DNA of 64,000 nucleotides from Flavobacteriales bacterium (GTDB lineage Bacteria; Bacteroidota; Bacteroidia; Flavobacteriales_D; Sanyastnellaceae): NCBI GenBank assembly GCA_947442505.1, contig CANEVR010000002.1, positions 1 to 64,000 of the forward strand, read 5' to 3'. Shown piece by piece: positions 35,321 to 45,094 of this stretch (position 1 is its first letter; each line of letters starts with the position of its first letter). The notes under the pieces were generated by a model. It saw only the letters and a program-made list of their open reading frames with translations, ran no database searches and was not told where the DNA came from. The position numbers and the translations under genes were made by a program.

Positions 35321-38300
35321 CTATTTGGATACCATTAATTTCAAGGACTGGACGTTTCCATTGTTCTTGAAAATAAGTTGATACATTCCTGATGGAAGCA
35401 CTTCATTCATTGATAAATCCTTCACCAACTCTCCTTCACAAACCACTTGCTCTTGGTGAACCATCTTTCCTGTAACATCAAGGATAACTACATCGAAAGT
35501 ACCTTCAACATTGGACAATGCAATACGTACATTGTTTCCATCAAAAGGATTTGGATATGCAGCATACACACCTGATGCGTTGTCTTTAACAACAACCACT
35601 TCATCATTGTTCTCCAATGTTGGCATACCTGCAGCACCAAGTGTTCTCACGCATCCCAATGTTGAGAAATCAGAAACAGATACATTATCCGAATGTTTTG
35701 ACTGAATTCTTACATCATAACGTTGACCAGTGGTTATTCCGCTAACGGCATTCAAAGCCAAAGTTCTTGATCCACCTAGGCTACCGTTAACTACTGAAGG
35801 CAAACCAACAGTTGGATACTGCAAGGTGAATTCCCACTGATAACGTGATGTTCCACATACGGAACGGTTGGTTGCGATAGCGTTGTAAACAGGATTTTTG
35901 TACGCTGGGCACTGATCCGTAGAACGTACGGTCAAAGCCGCCTCAGAACTCAAAGTGAAAGATGCTGCATTTTGAGCCACCGCTGTAACAGTTACAGGAT
36001 TTCCAAATGCATCAGTCAATGAATAAGTGACATCCACTGAAACATACTTCGTTTGTGTTAGGCCTGTGAAATTAGCACCAACAATTTTACCCAATTGACA
36101 AATCGTAGTATTCACATTTCCACCGATGGTGAAGGACCACTCAGGGCTTCCTTGCATTGTTGCATCGGCCCAACGGTTTACAGTATAGGCAATGGCACCA
36201 CTACGAAATCTGGCTTTGAAGTTTTGACAAGTCGACGTGTAATTGTTTGTGTAACCGGTGTAAGGTCCAATATCAGTAGTACTTGGATTCAAATTGCTAA
36301 TGGTCAAAACACATGCACCAGGAGCAGCATTGTTATTGCTCACACAAATGGCGTAAGTATTGCCCGGAGTTAATCCATCAAAATACAACACTTCATTTCC
36401 AGCGTCAGTTGAACTACCTAAAGCTGCAACATGTACGTCGTCTTCGCTAACCAATGGGATCAACTCTGTTGTAGCACCTGCAACGAAATCATACAATGCC
36501 AAATCATTGTCATCTTGAACTGCAGTGGAACCTTTTAACGCAATACGAACCGCATTGGCTGTAGCATTGAATGTATACCAAGCATCATTTCCTGTTCCAG
36601 CGGATTGCACGGAATTGGATGCTGAAGCCAAGTTAACATTGATTGAAGTTTGAACACCTGTTCCATACTGACCAACAGATACAACGTTGGTAGCAGCAGA
36701 ATAATCATCTGCACAAATGGCTACAATACCATCACAGTTCTCATCTGCAGCATTACCGCATACTTCTGAAGCATTGGTATTGATTGAAGCACTATTGTCA
36801 TTACAATCTGAATTATTCAATGAATATCCAGAAGTTGGAACTGCGCACAAAACTTGGGCATTACCTGCTCCCTGACCATCTCCATCTGCATCGACATAAT
36901 AAGTCAAATTCAAGCAGCATGCAGAGCAACTTCCATATACATCATTCTTCACTGTTCCTGTCGCACTTTGACGATTGGCATAGTTGGCATAATCCGTTAC
37001 AGGGGCACATGTTCCACCATTTTGCATATCATCTATTAGATTTTCTTGAGATGCAAAACCATCTACCATGTACTTATACTCCACATTGCCAGCAGCTAAA
37101 TTCACAGTAACAGTATAAATTCCGTCTGAATCAGCATCTGTCATGGTATTGTATGTTTCAGCTCCGCACCATCCGCACCAAGGACCTGTTACATGCACTG
37201 TAGAATATGCACCTGCGCAAGCCATATCAACATTGAATGTTGTAGCATACAAACAAGAACCATCGGTATAGGTGGCAATTGGATTAAAATTAACTGCTGC
37301 TGCATCGATACAACCAGGTACACCTTGCTCGCAAGCAACACATCTTCCATAAACATCATTGAAAGTTGATCCAACAATTCCTTGACGATTGGCGTAGTTT
37401 GCATAATCGGTTACAGGAGCACATGTTCCACCATTTTGCATGTCATCAATCAAGTTTTCTTGAGAAGCAAAACCATCTACCATGTACTTGTATTCCACAT
37501 TGCCTGCAGCCAAGTTTACTGTAACGGTATAGATTCCATCAGCATCAACATCTGACATGGTATTGTATGTTTCAGCAGCACACCAGCCACACCATGGACC
37601 AGTAACATGCACTGTAGAATATGCACCTGCGCAAGTCATGTCCACGTTGAAAGTGGTAGCATACAAGCAAGAACCATCATCAGTAGTAGCCGATGCGTTG
37701 TAATTCGCTGCTGTATTATTGGTACAACCAGGAACTGAAACAGGCGCGCAATTGGTGCAAGAACCAAAGCAAACCACATCCAATACAGTTGCAGAAGTAA
37801 CAGAAATCGAACGATTGGTGTATCCATTATTGGTTACTGTGCATGATGAACCTTCTGTCAATTGCTCTTGACCAGCCCAGTTATCATAAGAAAACTTGTA
37901 TTCATAAGCCACACCAGATTGCAACGATACAGTTGCTTCCCAAATTCCATCAGCATTGGCATCAGTCATGGGTGTGCAGTTTCCGCACCAGCTGTTGAAG
38001 GTTCCATTAACCTCAGGTGTAGTGAAACCAGTCACTTGAGACATGTTCACTTTGAAAGTTACGTTGTAGTATGGAGCAACTTGAGAACAAGCTACGCACG
38101 CACCCCAACAAACTGGATCTAAAATAACATCACCTGAACCGACGGTTAAAATGCGATTGGTATAGCCAAAGTTGGTCACTGTGCAAGATGTTCCTGCAAT
38201 CAAAGATTCAGAAATATTCCAGTTGTCAGCAGCAAATTTGTACTCATATGATCCTGGAGCCAAAGCTATGGTCACTTCATAAATTCCATCACTATTGGCA

Positions 38301-39883
38301 TCAGTCATTGGGTTAGAAGCAGGATTCCATCCATTGAATATTCCACCCAATTGAACTTGTGTATATGCAGATGTTACCTGACTCATATCCACTTTGAAAG
38401 TAACATTGTAAGTGTTGGCTGGGCAAGCCGAACATCTTCCGTAAACATCATTGGCAGTGGTACCCACTACAATCTGACGATTGGCGTAATTGGAATAATC
38501 AGTTACAGGTGCACAAGTACCACCGGCTTGCATGTCATCGATCAAATTCTCTTGCGCAGCCCAGTTGTCTACCATGTATTTGTATTCCATGTTACCAGCA
38601 GCCAAATTCACTGCTACAGTATAAATTCCATCACTATTGGCATCGGTTAAAACATTGTAAGTTTCGGCACCGCACCAATTACACCATGGACCTGTCACGT
38701 AAACGTTGGTAAATGTTCCAGCACAAGACATATCAACGTTCAACGTTGTTGCAAATAGACATGAACCATCGTTGGTAGTGGCAGCAGGGTTGTAATTTGA
38801 TGCTGATGCATTGGTGCAACCAGGAACAGCAACAACACAAGCAGAACAAGAAGCATAACATACAGGATTCAATACTGTATTACCGGTAACATTGATTACG
38901 CGATTCGTAAAACCACCACCAGTAACGGTACATAAAGAGCCTTCAGTCAATTGCTCTGAACCGGCCCAGTTGTCGTGCGCAAATTTGTACTCATAAGAAC
39001 CTGCTTGCAAGGAAACGGTAACTTCCCAAATTCCATCATTATTAGCATCCGACATTTGAGTGCAGTTTCCGCACCAGCTGTTGAAAGTTCCGTTCAACTC
39101 TGGAGTAGTAAATCCAGTAGTTTGAGTCATGTCTACCTTAAAGGTCACATTGTAATAAGGCAAAACCGCGTTGCAAGCAACACAAGCTCCCCAACAAATT
39201 GGATCCAAAACTTGACCTGTATTGGTCACCGTGATGGTTCTGTTGGTGTAACCAAATTCTGTAACAGTACATGCAGAACCTGCTGTTAAGTTCTCTTGAA
39301 TGGTCCAGTTGTCCGCAGCAAATTTGTACTTATAAGTACCTGGCGCCAAACTAATGGTTGTTTCATAAACCCCATCACTGTTGCCATCTGTCATGGCGTT
39401 TGCAGGTGGATTCCAGCCATTGAATTCTCCAGCCAATTGCACTTGCGTATAGGCTGAAGTCACATTGGCCATATCTACTTTGAATGTAACGGGGTAGACT
39501 GTAGTGCAAGCACCACAATTGCCCCAACATACTACAGGTAAAACGACATCGGAAGATACATTAATCAATCGATTTGTAAAATTCCCCGAGGTCACCGTAC
39601 AAGACGAACCAGGAGTTAGATTTTCCTGACTACTCCAGCCATCTGCAGTGAACTTGTATTCATAAGAACCACTATTCAATGGGATGGTGATTTCCCAAAT
39701 ATTGTCACCGTTGGCATCAGTCATGGCAGCACAAGGGCCACACCAGTTGTTAAACGTTCCATTCACGTTGGCCACCGTAAAGGCAGGCGCATTGGTCATG
39801 TCGACCCTAAAGGTGACATTGAATGCCATTGCCATGATGGAACTCAGGGCAATCAGCATCGTTGTGATTAGGTATTTTTTCAT
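35321..39883 (-). CDS. T9SS-secreted giant protein with eight cysteine-rich glucan-binding-like modules
   Basis: 1520 residues. Signal peptide (about 1-20), then eight modules of about 105-115 residues. Each begins YNVTFKVDM, has NGTFNxWCGxC or FNGWNP, GxYEYKFxxDNW and, in most, CTVTxxxFTNR and CWGxCxxC. Modules 4, 7 and 8 are a variant (VTGPWCxWC, DDMQxGGTCAPVT). Three CTDxxAxNYNxxATxDDGSC-type linkers (GCT/GCI) stand before modules 4, 7 and 8. From about residue 985 come one MopE-like repeat, a pre-peptidase-C-like beta domain (about 1055-1190), a region I cannot assign, and a T9SS type A sorting domain (YAAYPNPF to the end). The modules resemble AMPK/CBM48-like starch- and glycogen-binding sandwiches with added cysteines. 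No catalytic domain. Own promoter upstream, terminator downstream. Confidence 0.9.
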   Translation of the reverse strand: MKKYLITTMLIALSSIMAMAFNVTFRVDMTNAPAFTVANVNGTFNNWCGPCAAMTDANGDNIWEITIPLNSGSYEYKFTADGWSSQENLTPGSSCTVTSGNFTNRLINVSSDVVLPVVCWGNCGACTTVYPVTFKVDMANVTSAYTQVQLAGEFNGWNPPANAMTDGNSDGVYETTISLAPGTYKYKFAADNWTIQENLTAGSACTVTEFGYTNRTITVTNTGQVLDPICWGACVACNAVLPYYNVTFKVDMTQTTGFTTPELNGTFNSWCGNCTQMSDANNDGIWEVTVSLQAGSYEYKFAHDNWAGSEQLTEGSLCTVTGGGFTNRVINVTGNTVLNPVCYASCSACVVAVPGCTNASASNYNPAATTNDGSCLFATTLNVDMSCAGTFTNVYVTGPWCNWCGAETYNVLTDANSDGIYTVAVNLAAGNMEYKYMVDNWAAQENLIDDMQAGGTCAPVTDYSNYANRQIVVGTTANDVYGRCSACPANTYNVTFKVDMSQVTSAYTQVQLGGIFNGWNPASNPMTDANSDGIYEVTIALAPGSYEYKFAADNWNISESLIAGTSCTVTNFGYTNRILTVGSGDVILDPVCWGACVACSQVAPYYNVTFKVNMSQVTGFTTPEVNGTFNSWCGNCTPMTDANADGIWEATVSLQSGVAYEYKFSYDNWAGQEQLTEGSSCTVTNNGYTNRSISVTSATVLDVVCFGSCTNCAPVSVPGCTNNTAANYNASATTDDGSCLYATTFNVDMTCAGAYSTVHVTGPWCGWCAAETYNTMSDVDADGIYTVTVNLAAGNVEYKYMVDGFASQENLIDDMQNGGTCAPVTDYANYANRQGIVGSTFNDVYGRCVACEQGVPGCIDAAAVNFNPIATYTDGSCLYATTFNVDMACAGAYSTVHVTGPWCGWCGAETYNTMTDADSDGIYTVTVNLAAGNVEYKYMVDGFASQENLIDDMQNGGTCAPVTDYANYANRQSATGTVKNDVYGSCSACCLNLTYYVDADGDGQGAGNAQVLCAVPTSGYSLNNSDCNDNSASINTNASEVCGNAADENCDGIVAICADDYSAATNVVSVGQYGTGVQTSINVNLASASNSVQSAGTGNDAWYTFNATANAVRIALKGSTAVQDDNDLALYDFVAGATTELIPLVSEDDVHVAALGSSTDAGNEVLYFDGLTPGNTYAICVSNNNAAPGACVLTISNLNPSTTDIGPYTGYTNNYTSTCQNFKARFRSGAIAYTVNRWADATMQGSPEWSFTIGGNVNTTICQLGKIVGANFTGLTQTKYVSVDVTYSLTDAFGNPVTVTAVAQNAASFTLSSEAALTVRSTDQCPAYKNPVYNAIATNRSVCGTSRYQWEFTLQYPTVGLPSVVNGSLGGSRTLALNAVSGITTGQRYDVRIQSKHSDNVSVSDFSTLGCVRTLGAAGMPTLENNDEVVVVKDNASGVYAAYPNPFDGNNVRIALSNVEGTFDVVILDVTGKMVHQEQVVCEGELVKDLSMNEVLPSGMYQLIFKNNGNVQSLKLMVSK

Positions 39884-39907
39884 AGATTTTTGTTTTGGTT
39901 TCTATCG

Positions 39908-39941
39908 CTAAAATAACATTATTGTCAATAAAACAAAAAGT
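39908..39941 (-). promoter_or_regulatory. Shared-type promoter/operator A
   Basis: Minus strand: ACTTTTTGT (-33 box TTTTTG at 39934-39939), palindrome TTGT-N7-ACAA (39922-39936) and -7 TATTTTAG (39908-39915), 18 nt between the boxes, leader about 24 nt. The same arrangement occurs at 51126-51159 and 53566-53599. Confidence 0.75.
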
Positions 39942-39975
39942 ATTTTTGTATTTCTTACAATAACTCAAGAAAATT

Positions 39976-40002
39976 CAAAAAAAAGAGGCGCTTTGACCTC
40001 TC
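39976..40002 (-). terminator. Terminator of the glycoside hydrolase operon
   Basis: Minus strand AGAGG (complement of 39997-40001) and CCTCT (complement of 39984-39988) pair with an 8-nt loop and are followed by a T-run. It lies directly after the YHYH gene stop at 40006. Confidence 0.65.
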
Positions 40003-40005
40003 ATT

Positions 40006-41364
40006 TCATCGGTTTATTTGAACTTTTAAGACAACCCGATCAACACCTCCTCCCACTTCTAAATAATATTGCCCATTCAACATGGTTGAGGCCTCCACAA
40101 ATAAGATGGTAGATCCCGCACCAATCAGTGTGTATTTCAACAAAGCCCCTTTGCTATCCCAACATCGTACATCCTTATTCTCCTTCAATAATCCTTTGTA
40201 CTGCAGCACAACAATATCCAAAGATCCATCATATCTAACATTCCAAAGATTAACTTCCTTTGACTGCGCAATACCCACTGCTGGATTATAGGTAGTCACA
40301 GCTTCTGTCACCGATGTTACTTTGGCGGCATTCTTTACTCCATAAAAAGTTGGTCCTACTGCATAAGGGTATGCACTATTCCAATTTTCATCTACCGTGC
40401 AGAAATAAGCATAAGTTCCGTTGGGATACTCGGGAGTCACGCAAAAACGACCATTGTGCGCATCCAAATAGTCGGGAGCGTTGACTTGTGATACAAATTC
40501 ATAATCTTCGCGATATTGGCCCAATGGATAGGTTCCGCTCACTGCGGGACCATCAGTTACATCTGTTCCATCAGCATAATGCGTTCTCATTGTAATGTCT
40601 CTCAATTGATAAGACGACTTCATCCGAACTACACCACCTGTTCCATCTGTATTCAAATAACCATAGGCTCCATAAATGGGAAATCCATCATAGGCAAAAC
40701 CTATCAAAGGTGAATGGTCATTAGGATTAATGACATACAGACCATCTGCGTCATACAAACTGCAAACGGAAGAAATGGTTACCAAGTCGACGTCAAAAGC
40801 ACTGGGATTTTGATGGTGATGGTAATTCCCCATAGCTGGATGTCCCTTGGCGCAATCGAATCCTGCTCTCTCCGCTACAATGGCATCTCTGTTCCAAACA
40901 CCCTGCCCAGGAGGCCCTTGAATCGGTCCACCTCCTTCAGCTTGGGTATTGTTGTTCCAAGACACTCCATCCCTGTAGTCAAATAATGCAACGCCATTGA
41001 TAAAGACGCCAATGTTCCCTCCGTTTGTCGGTGTAGACGTTCCAGTATTCTGAGTCGGATTCAACGGAAACTTGAAAATGGCATTTTGATCTGTAGCTAG
41101 CGATGGATTTCCATCCAAGAAAGGTCCAGTCACATATGAAGGTATACCATTGGTATGGACATACACCCAATTGTTTGAATATTGAACTTGTTGAACATTG
41201 GCAGCCACATTGTCTGCAATGGGCGTAGCGTTGCCCTGTAAATAGTGACTACCCATGAGTCCCTGATCGTTAATAAGCCATTGGGTAATAGCAGGGTTTG
41301 TCTGCGCTGTTGTTGCACTATTTAACAATAATACACCAACCAAAAAAGATAGGAATTGTTTCAT
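40006..41364 (-). CDS. YHYH-domain secreted protein
   Basis: 452 residues with a signal peptide (MKQFLSFLVGVLLLNSATTAQ). The YHYH domain spans about 110-320, with the HHH cluster in GNYHHHQNP, VCSLYDADGLYVI, LIGFAYDGFPIYGAYGY and FVSQVNAPDYLDAHNGRFCVTPEYP, the last two being strong marks of the family. Function is unknown; the His-rich motif suggests metal binding. The C-terminal ~90 residues form a beta-rich domain (LWNVRYDGSLDIVVLQYKG) ending in RVVLKVQINR, not a clear T9SS signal. Last gene of the minus-strand glucan operon, 10 nt after the GH16-like lipoprotein gene. Confidence 0.85.
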   Translation of the reverse strand: MKQFLSFLVGVLLLNSATTAQTNPAITQWLINDQGLMGSHYLQGNATPIADNVAANVQQVQYSNNWVYVHTNGIPSYVTGPFLDGNPSLATDQNAIFKFPLNPTQNTGTSTPTNGGNIGVFINGVALFDYRDGVSWNNNTQAEGGGPIQGPPGQGVWNRDAIVAERAGFDCAKGHPAMGNYHHHQNPSAFDVDLVTISSVCSLYDADGLYVINPNDHSPLIGFAYDGFPIYGAYGYLNTDGTGGVVRMKSSYQLRDITMRTHYADGTDVTDGPAVSGTYPLGQYREDYEFVSQVNAPDYLDAHNGRFCVTPEYPNGTYAYFCTVDENWNSAYPYAVGPTFYGVKNAAKVTSVTEAVTTYNPAVGIAQSKEVNLWNVRYDGSLDIVVLQYKGLLKENKDVRCWDSKGALLKYTLIGAGSTILFVEASTMLNGQYYLEVGGGVDRVVLKVQINR

Positions 41365-41374
41365 TCAATTATTC

Positions 41375-42205
41375 TTACAAAGGTGAATACATAAAGTCTT
41401 GAATAACCACCTCATGCTTTAAATCATTGATTGGACCCACTGACTGAAAAGGCAAAGTCCACAGATTCATTCGCGTATTCGTGTGATTTCCGGGTGCTGG
41501 AATAACGATGGGATTCGACGCTTGACCTCCGTCATACTTGATTCGCGGTGGATGATTCAAATTGAAACTCCACTCACTAATGGTCTCTCCTGAATTTCCC
41601 TTTCCCTTGAAACTTTTCCAAGAAATCAAAGTAGGTGTCCATTCAAATTGATGTGTGGTTACGCCAGTCAAAATTGAAGGGGCAATGTCCATCTCTCTTG
41701 TTCGTTCGGGGTAAAAGGCACCAAAACTCACAGGTTGAACAGAATAGGTCAAAGGTGTGGTGCTGGCTGCATCACCCCATTTCGACAATTCAATATCCAC
41801 TTCGCTATTTGCCTGAGTGAAAAACGTACTATCATCCCAAGTGAAAAGTCCCAACACGACATTCTCTGCGAAAGTAATTGGGTCGGTCTGTATCACCCAA
41901 GTGTATGTTCCATATCCCATGGTGTCCTGAGAAATAACCTCTGATGAATACCAAATCTCATTGCGCTTGTCAATGGTCAAATGGAGATAGCCTTTGTCAT
42001 CCACCCACACATCGTCATAAAACGGTGAGAAATAATTGGGACCAGGACCAACGGGCTGATTGCTCGATTTCACATCCCAAATGCGACCAGCAAAGTGCAC
42101 CTCATCACCTTTTCGTCCCAAAACATCATTGGGATCTGACTGTTTACAGGCACACAACAAAACAATGATCAAATACAATGATCCATTTTTCAATTTGTCT
42201 TTCAT
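41375..42205 (-). CDS. GH16-like surface lipoprotein
   Basis: 276 residues. Lipoprotein signal MKDKLKNGSLYLIIVLLC (Cys18/20). The catalytic signature of GH16 appears as EVDIE (Glu135, Asp137, Glu139), the ExDxE form without the bulge, in the GH16 sandwich context (GRIWDVKS, YGTYTWVI, VVLGLFTWDD, HQFEWTPTLISWKSFKG). It may therefore hydrolyse beta-1,3/1,4-glucans, but the fold has enough differences that a binding role is possible. The ExDxE form contrasts with the ExDxxE form in the T9SS GH16 at 56470. It overlaps the GH3 stop by 4 nt. Confidence 0.82.
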   Translation of the reverse strand: MKDKLKNGSLYLIIVLLCACKQSDPNDVLGRKGDEVHFAGRIWDVKSSNQPVGPGPNYFSPFYDDVWVDDKGYLHLTIDKRNEIWYSSEVISQDTMGYGTYTWVIQTDPITFAENVVLGLFTWDDSTFFTQANSEVDIELSKWGDAASTTPLTYSVQPVSFGAFYPERTREMDIAPSILTGVTTHQFEWTPTLISWKSFKGKGNSGETISEWSFNLNHPPRIKYDGGQASNPIVIPAPGNHTNTRMNLWTLPFQSVGPINDLKHEVVIQDFMYSPL

Positions 42206-44484
42206 GGCAACAATATATTTAGTTCTTGACCCCCCACCATGATTCTAAATTCCCCTGGCTCGAAAACGGGTAGTGCATCTTTTCCAATAAACTCGAAATC
42301 TTTCTTCTCTAAATAAAACTTGATTTCCTTTTCTTCGTTTGCACCATAAGACAACTTCTGAAAACGTTTCAATCGCTTAACATGAGGTGTAACAGATGCC
42401 ACGACATCTTGAACATACAACAAAGTGGCCTCATCCGCTAAGTGGTCACTGTTGTTTTTGATTTTCATGGAAATCATCACCTCCCAAGTACCATCTCCTT
42501 TGGTCTTTTTATCAACATTCAAATCCTTGTATTCAAATTTCGAATAAGAAAGACCATGACCAAAGGTCCACTGGGGTTGAAAAGCGTTATTCGCAAATTG
42601 TGTATCTAAGGTCTCCGTGTACTTGTGATCATAAGTCAACAGTGTATTGGGATATTTAGGATAAGTAAAAGGCAAACGACCTGAAGGATAAACCTCTCCA
42701 CTCATCAATTTAACCAATGCGTCAGCACCGTGTTCTCCTGGCTGATACACCATCCAAATGGCGTCAAAAAATGGTTCAATTTCCGCTACCAAACGTGGTC
42801 TGTTCTCAGCCAATATCAACACCATCGGCACTCCTTCCTTTTTTAACTCTTTTACCAACTTCGCAAACTCAATTTGTTCTTTTTGCAAAGTCAAATCATC
42901 GATATCACCTGGTTTTTCTGTAGAGGGCATTTCACCTAGACAAAGAAAAATAACATCCGACTTTTTGATAGCCTTCTTGTTTAAAGACTTTGGATTAAAA
43001 CCAGACTTCCAACTTGCGTCTGTAAATGTCTGTCCTCCATTCCAAGCTTGAATGGCTTCAATGATGGTATTCTTGCTGGTGTCATCCCATTGCGGATCCA
43101 GTCCCTGCCAAGTTCTTGACCAAGCTCCATTGAGCATAACCATATTATCCGCAGCAGGACCTCCAACATACATTTTTTTGCCTGCACTCAACGGAAACAA
43201 TTCATTCTCATTCTTCAAAAGTGTAATAGAAGACAACGCCGTTTTCAAGGCTATCTTCTGAAATTTTTCACATCCAAAATTCGGATAGTCCAATTTACCC
43301 ATGGGATGTTTCATGATGCCCAATTGGTATTTCATGTACAAAATGCGTCTGACGCTTTGGTTGATTCTGTCCTGAGATATTTTTCCTTCTTTCACCAATT
43401 CAATCAACAAACGCGTAAACTCAAAATCATTGGGAACCATGCACATGTCAATACCCGCAACCACAGCGAGGTAAACAGCTTCCTTCAAGTCATGGGCAAC
43501 ACGGTGATTCTTTTCCAACTTTATAATGTCTTCCCAATCCGTGACCGCCATTCCTTTGAACCCCATTTCATTCCGAAGCAATTCAACCAAAATTTTGGGA
43601 TTGGCATGAACAGGAATTCCATTGATCTCACCACTGTTGATCATTACAGAAACAGCTCCTGCATCAATGGCTGCTTGAAATGAAGGTCTATAAATTTCTC
43701 TAAGTTCTATATCAGACAAGATAGATGGTGTGCGGTCTTTTCCCGTTCTTGCTCCGCTGTAACCCAAGAAGTGCTTCATGCAAGCTGCAACATGTTCATC
43801 ATCAATTCCAACCTTTCCATACACCCCTTGGTAGCCTTCAACGGCTGCTCTACCCATGGTGCTGCACACATAGGGATCTTCCCCATACGTTTCAAAGAAA
43901 CGAGACCACAATGGGTTGCGTCCCACATCTAACACCGGAGAGAAGTTCCAAGGCATTCCAGCCGCCCTTGTTTCATAGGCTGTAATTCCAGCAGCATAAC
44001 GGACCAAACTTGGATCAAACGAAGCGGCTTGTCCCAGTTGCTGGGGAAACAAGGTTGAACCCAAAACGTAGTTGGCGCCATGAATGGCATCAATACCATA
44101 TAAAACAGGGATCTTTAATCTTGACTGAGACTGAACTTCCTGTTGAATAGCACCAATCAACTGGTGCCAATGATCACGTGTGTATGCATGTCCTCCGCAA
44201 TTCAAAACAGATCCGACATGCCAGTCGATAATGGCCTTGCGCAACTTATTGGGCTCAATGTGATGCGGTTCAACCAATTTGAAAACTTCTCCCTCACAAA
44301 CCACATCCAAATTGATCTGCGTCATCTGACCAACTTTCTCTTCAATTGTCATTTGAGACAACCACATTTCTACCGAATCCTTCCAGGCCTGATTGGACCA
44401 GAGAGCGCCACTGGACTGACTCCAAACCGCGCCACAAGCCAGTTGCAGTAATAGCGCAATAAAAAATGACTTATTGTTGTTCAT
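42202..44484 (-). CDS. GH3 beta-glucosidase
   Basis: 760 residues, normal for BglX-type enzymes. Signal peptide (MNNNKSFFIALLLQLACGAVWSQ), GH3 N-domain (about 45-370) with MTIEEKVGQMTQ, GIDAIHGANYV, KHFLGYSG and the nucleophile Asp316 in AVTDWEDI; GH3 C-domain (about 400-620, PSGRLPFTYPKYP) and a fibronectin-III-like end (about 670-740). It would release glucose from short beta-glucans such as laminari-oligosaccharides in the periplasm. It overlaps the upstream lipoprotein gene by 14 nt and the downstream GH16-like gene by 4 nt, inside the eight-gene operon. Confidence 0.93.
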   Translation of the reverse strand: MNNNKSFFIALLLQLACGAVWSQSSGALWSNQAWKDSVEMWLSQMTIEEKVGQMTQINLDVVCEGEVFKLVEPHHIEPNKLRKAIIDWHVGSVLNCGGHAYTRDHWHQLIGAIQQEVQSQSRLKIPVLYGIDAIHGANYVLGSTLFPQQLGQAASFDPSLVRYAAGITAYETRAAGMPWNFSPVLDVGRNPLWSRFFETYGEDPYVCSTMGRAAVEGYQGVYGKVGIDDEHVAACMKHFLGYSGARTGKDRTPSILSDIELREIYRPSFQAAIDAGAVSVMINSGEINGIPVHANPKILVELLRNEMGFKGMAVTDWEDIIKLEKNHRVAHDLKEAVYLAVVAGIDMCMVPNDFEFTRLLIELVKEGKISQDRINQSVRRILYMKYQLGIMKHPMGKLDYPNFGCEKFQKIALKTALSSITLLKNENELFPLSAGKKMYVGGPAADNMVMLNGAWSRTWQGLDPQWDDTSKNTIIEAIQAWNGGQTFTDASWKSGFNPKSLNKKAIKKSDVIFLCLGEMPSTEKPGDIDDLTLQKEQIEFAKLVKELKKEGVPMVLILAENRPRLVAEIEPFFDAIWMVYQPGEHGADALVKLMSGEVYPSGRLPFTYPKYPNTLLTYDHKYTETLDTQFANNAFQPQWTFGHGLSYSKFEYKDLNVDKKTKGDGTWEVMISMKIKNNSDHLADEATLLYVQDVVASVTPHVKRLKRFQKLSYGANEEKEIKFYLEKKDFEFIGKDALPVFEPGEFRIMVGGQELNILLP

Positions 44485-45094
44485 ACCTTATCCACTTGAT
44501 GTTATCAATACCAATATTTCCTTCTGACTCTAAAGTGAAAATCATTTGTTTGATTGCTGAGATGTCAAGACCCGGATTCTGTTTTAAAATCATGCTCAAT
44601 GGAATCACCATCTTTCGCCATTCGGCATCAATTGTATTTCCTTTCACAAATTGCGGATAAAGACCCACCCAAGATTGATTGCCTGAAAAATCCTCCAAAC
44701 CTATAGCACCTGGCAAACCAGCCTTTAAATCTCCAGCAAAACTCTTTACTTCCAATTGCAGAGCCGCCTGATTCTCCAAACCCGTCAAATCCTTTCCAGA
44801 CCAGTTGTCCCAACCTATTCCCAATCCCATCCATGGGCAATTTGCAGCTTGTTTGTTCCATTGCAAATGCAGAAAATGATTGGCTGCAACCTCATCATTC
44901 TTCACCGTTATGCATTGGGGGCTCTGTGTGAACCAAACATCACCATTCATTTGTTCACTCCAAACATCGGTGGCGTAAAATCCCTCAAAAATGGTCTGCT
45001 CATCGGCGTTCATTTCTTCATACAAACCGATGGGCTTCACTTGCACACAAGACACCCAGGTCAACGCAGCTATTATGTACAATGCAATTCTCAT
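44471..45094 (-). CDS. Carbohydrate-binding-like lipoprotein
   Basis: 207 residues. Signal MRIALYIIAALTWVSC with lipobox Cys16. The rest looks like a single jelly-roll carbohydrate-binding domain, close to the galactose-binding-like ExoP/CBM11 type: FLHLQWNKQAANCPWMGLGIGWDNWSGKDLTG, LQLEVKSFAGDLKAGLPGAIGLEDFSGNQSW, WRKMVIPLSMI and the conserved final strand NIGIDNIKWIRYE. Such domains are often fused to GH3 enzymes of the ExoP type; here the gene directly precedes GH3 with a 14-nt overlap, as a split version. Binding of beta-glucan at the surface is inference. Confidence 0.8.
   Translation of the reverse strand: MRIALYIIAALTWVSCVQVKPIGLYEEMNADEQTIFEGFYATDVWSEQMNGDVWFTQSPQCITVKNDEVAANHFLHLQWNKQAANCPWMGLGIGWDNWSGKDLTGLENQAALQLEVKSFAGDLKAGLPGAIGLEDFSGNQSWVGLYPQFVKGNTIDAEWRKMVIPLSMILKQNPGLDISAIKQMIFTLESEGNIGIDNIKWIRYEQQ

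Noticed and set aside
36900-39800. Repeated DNA segments that could suggest a CRISPR or tandem repeat array
   Set aside because: Period is about 330 nt, in frame and coding; these are protein modules. No CRISPR array was seen anywhere in the window.
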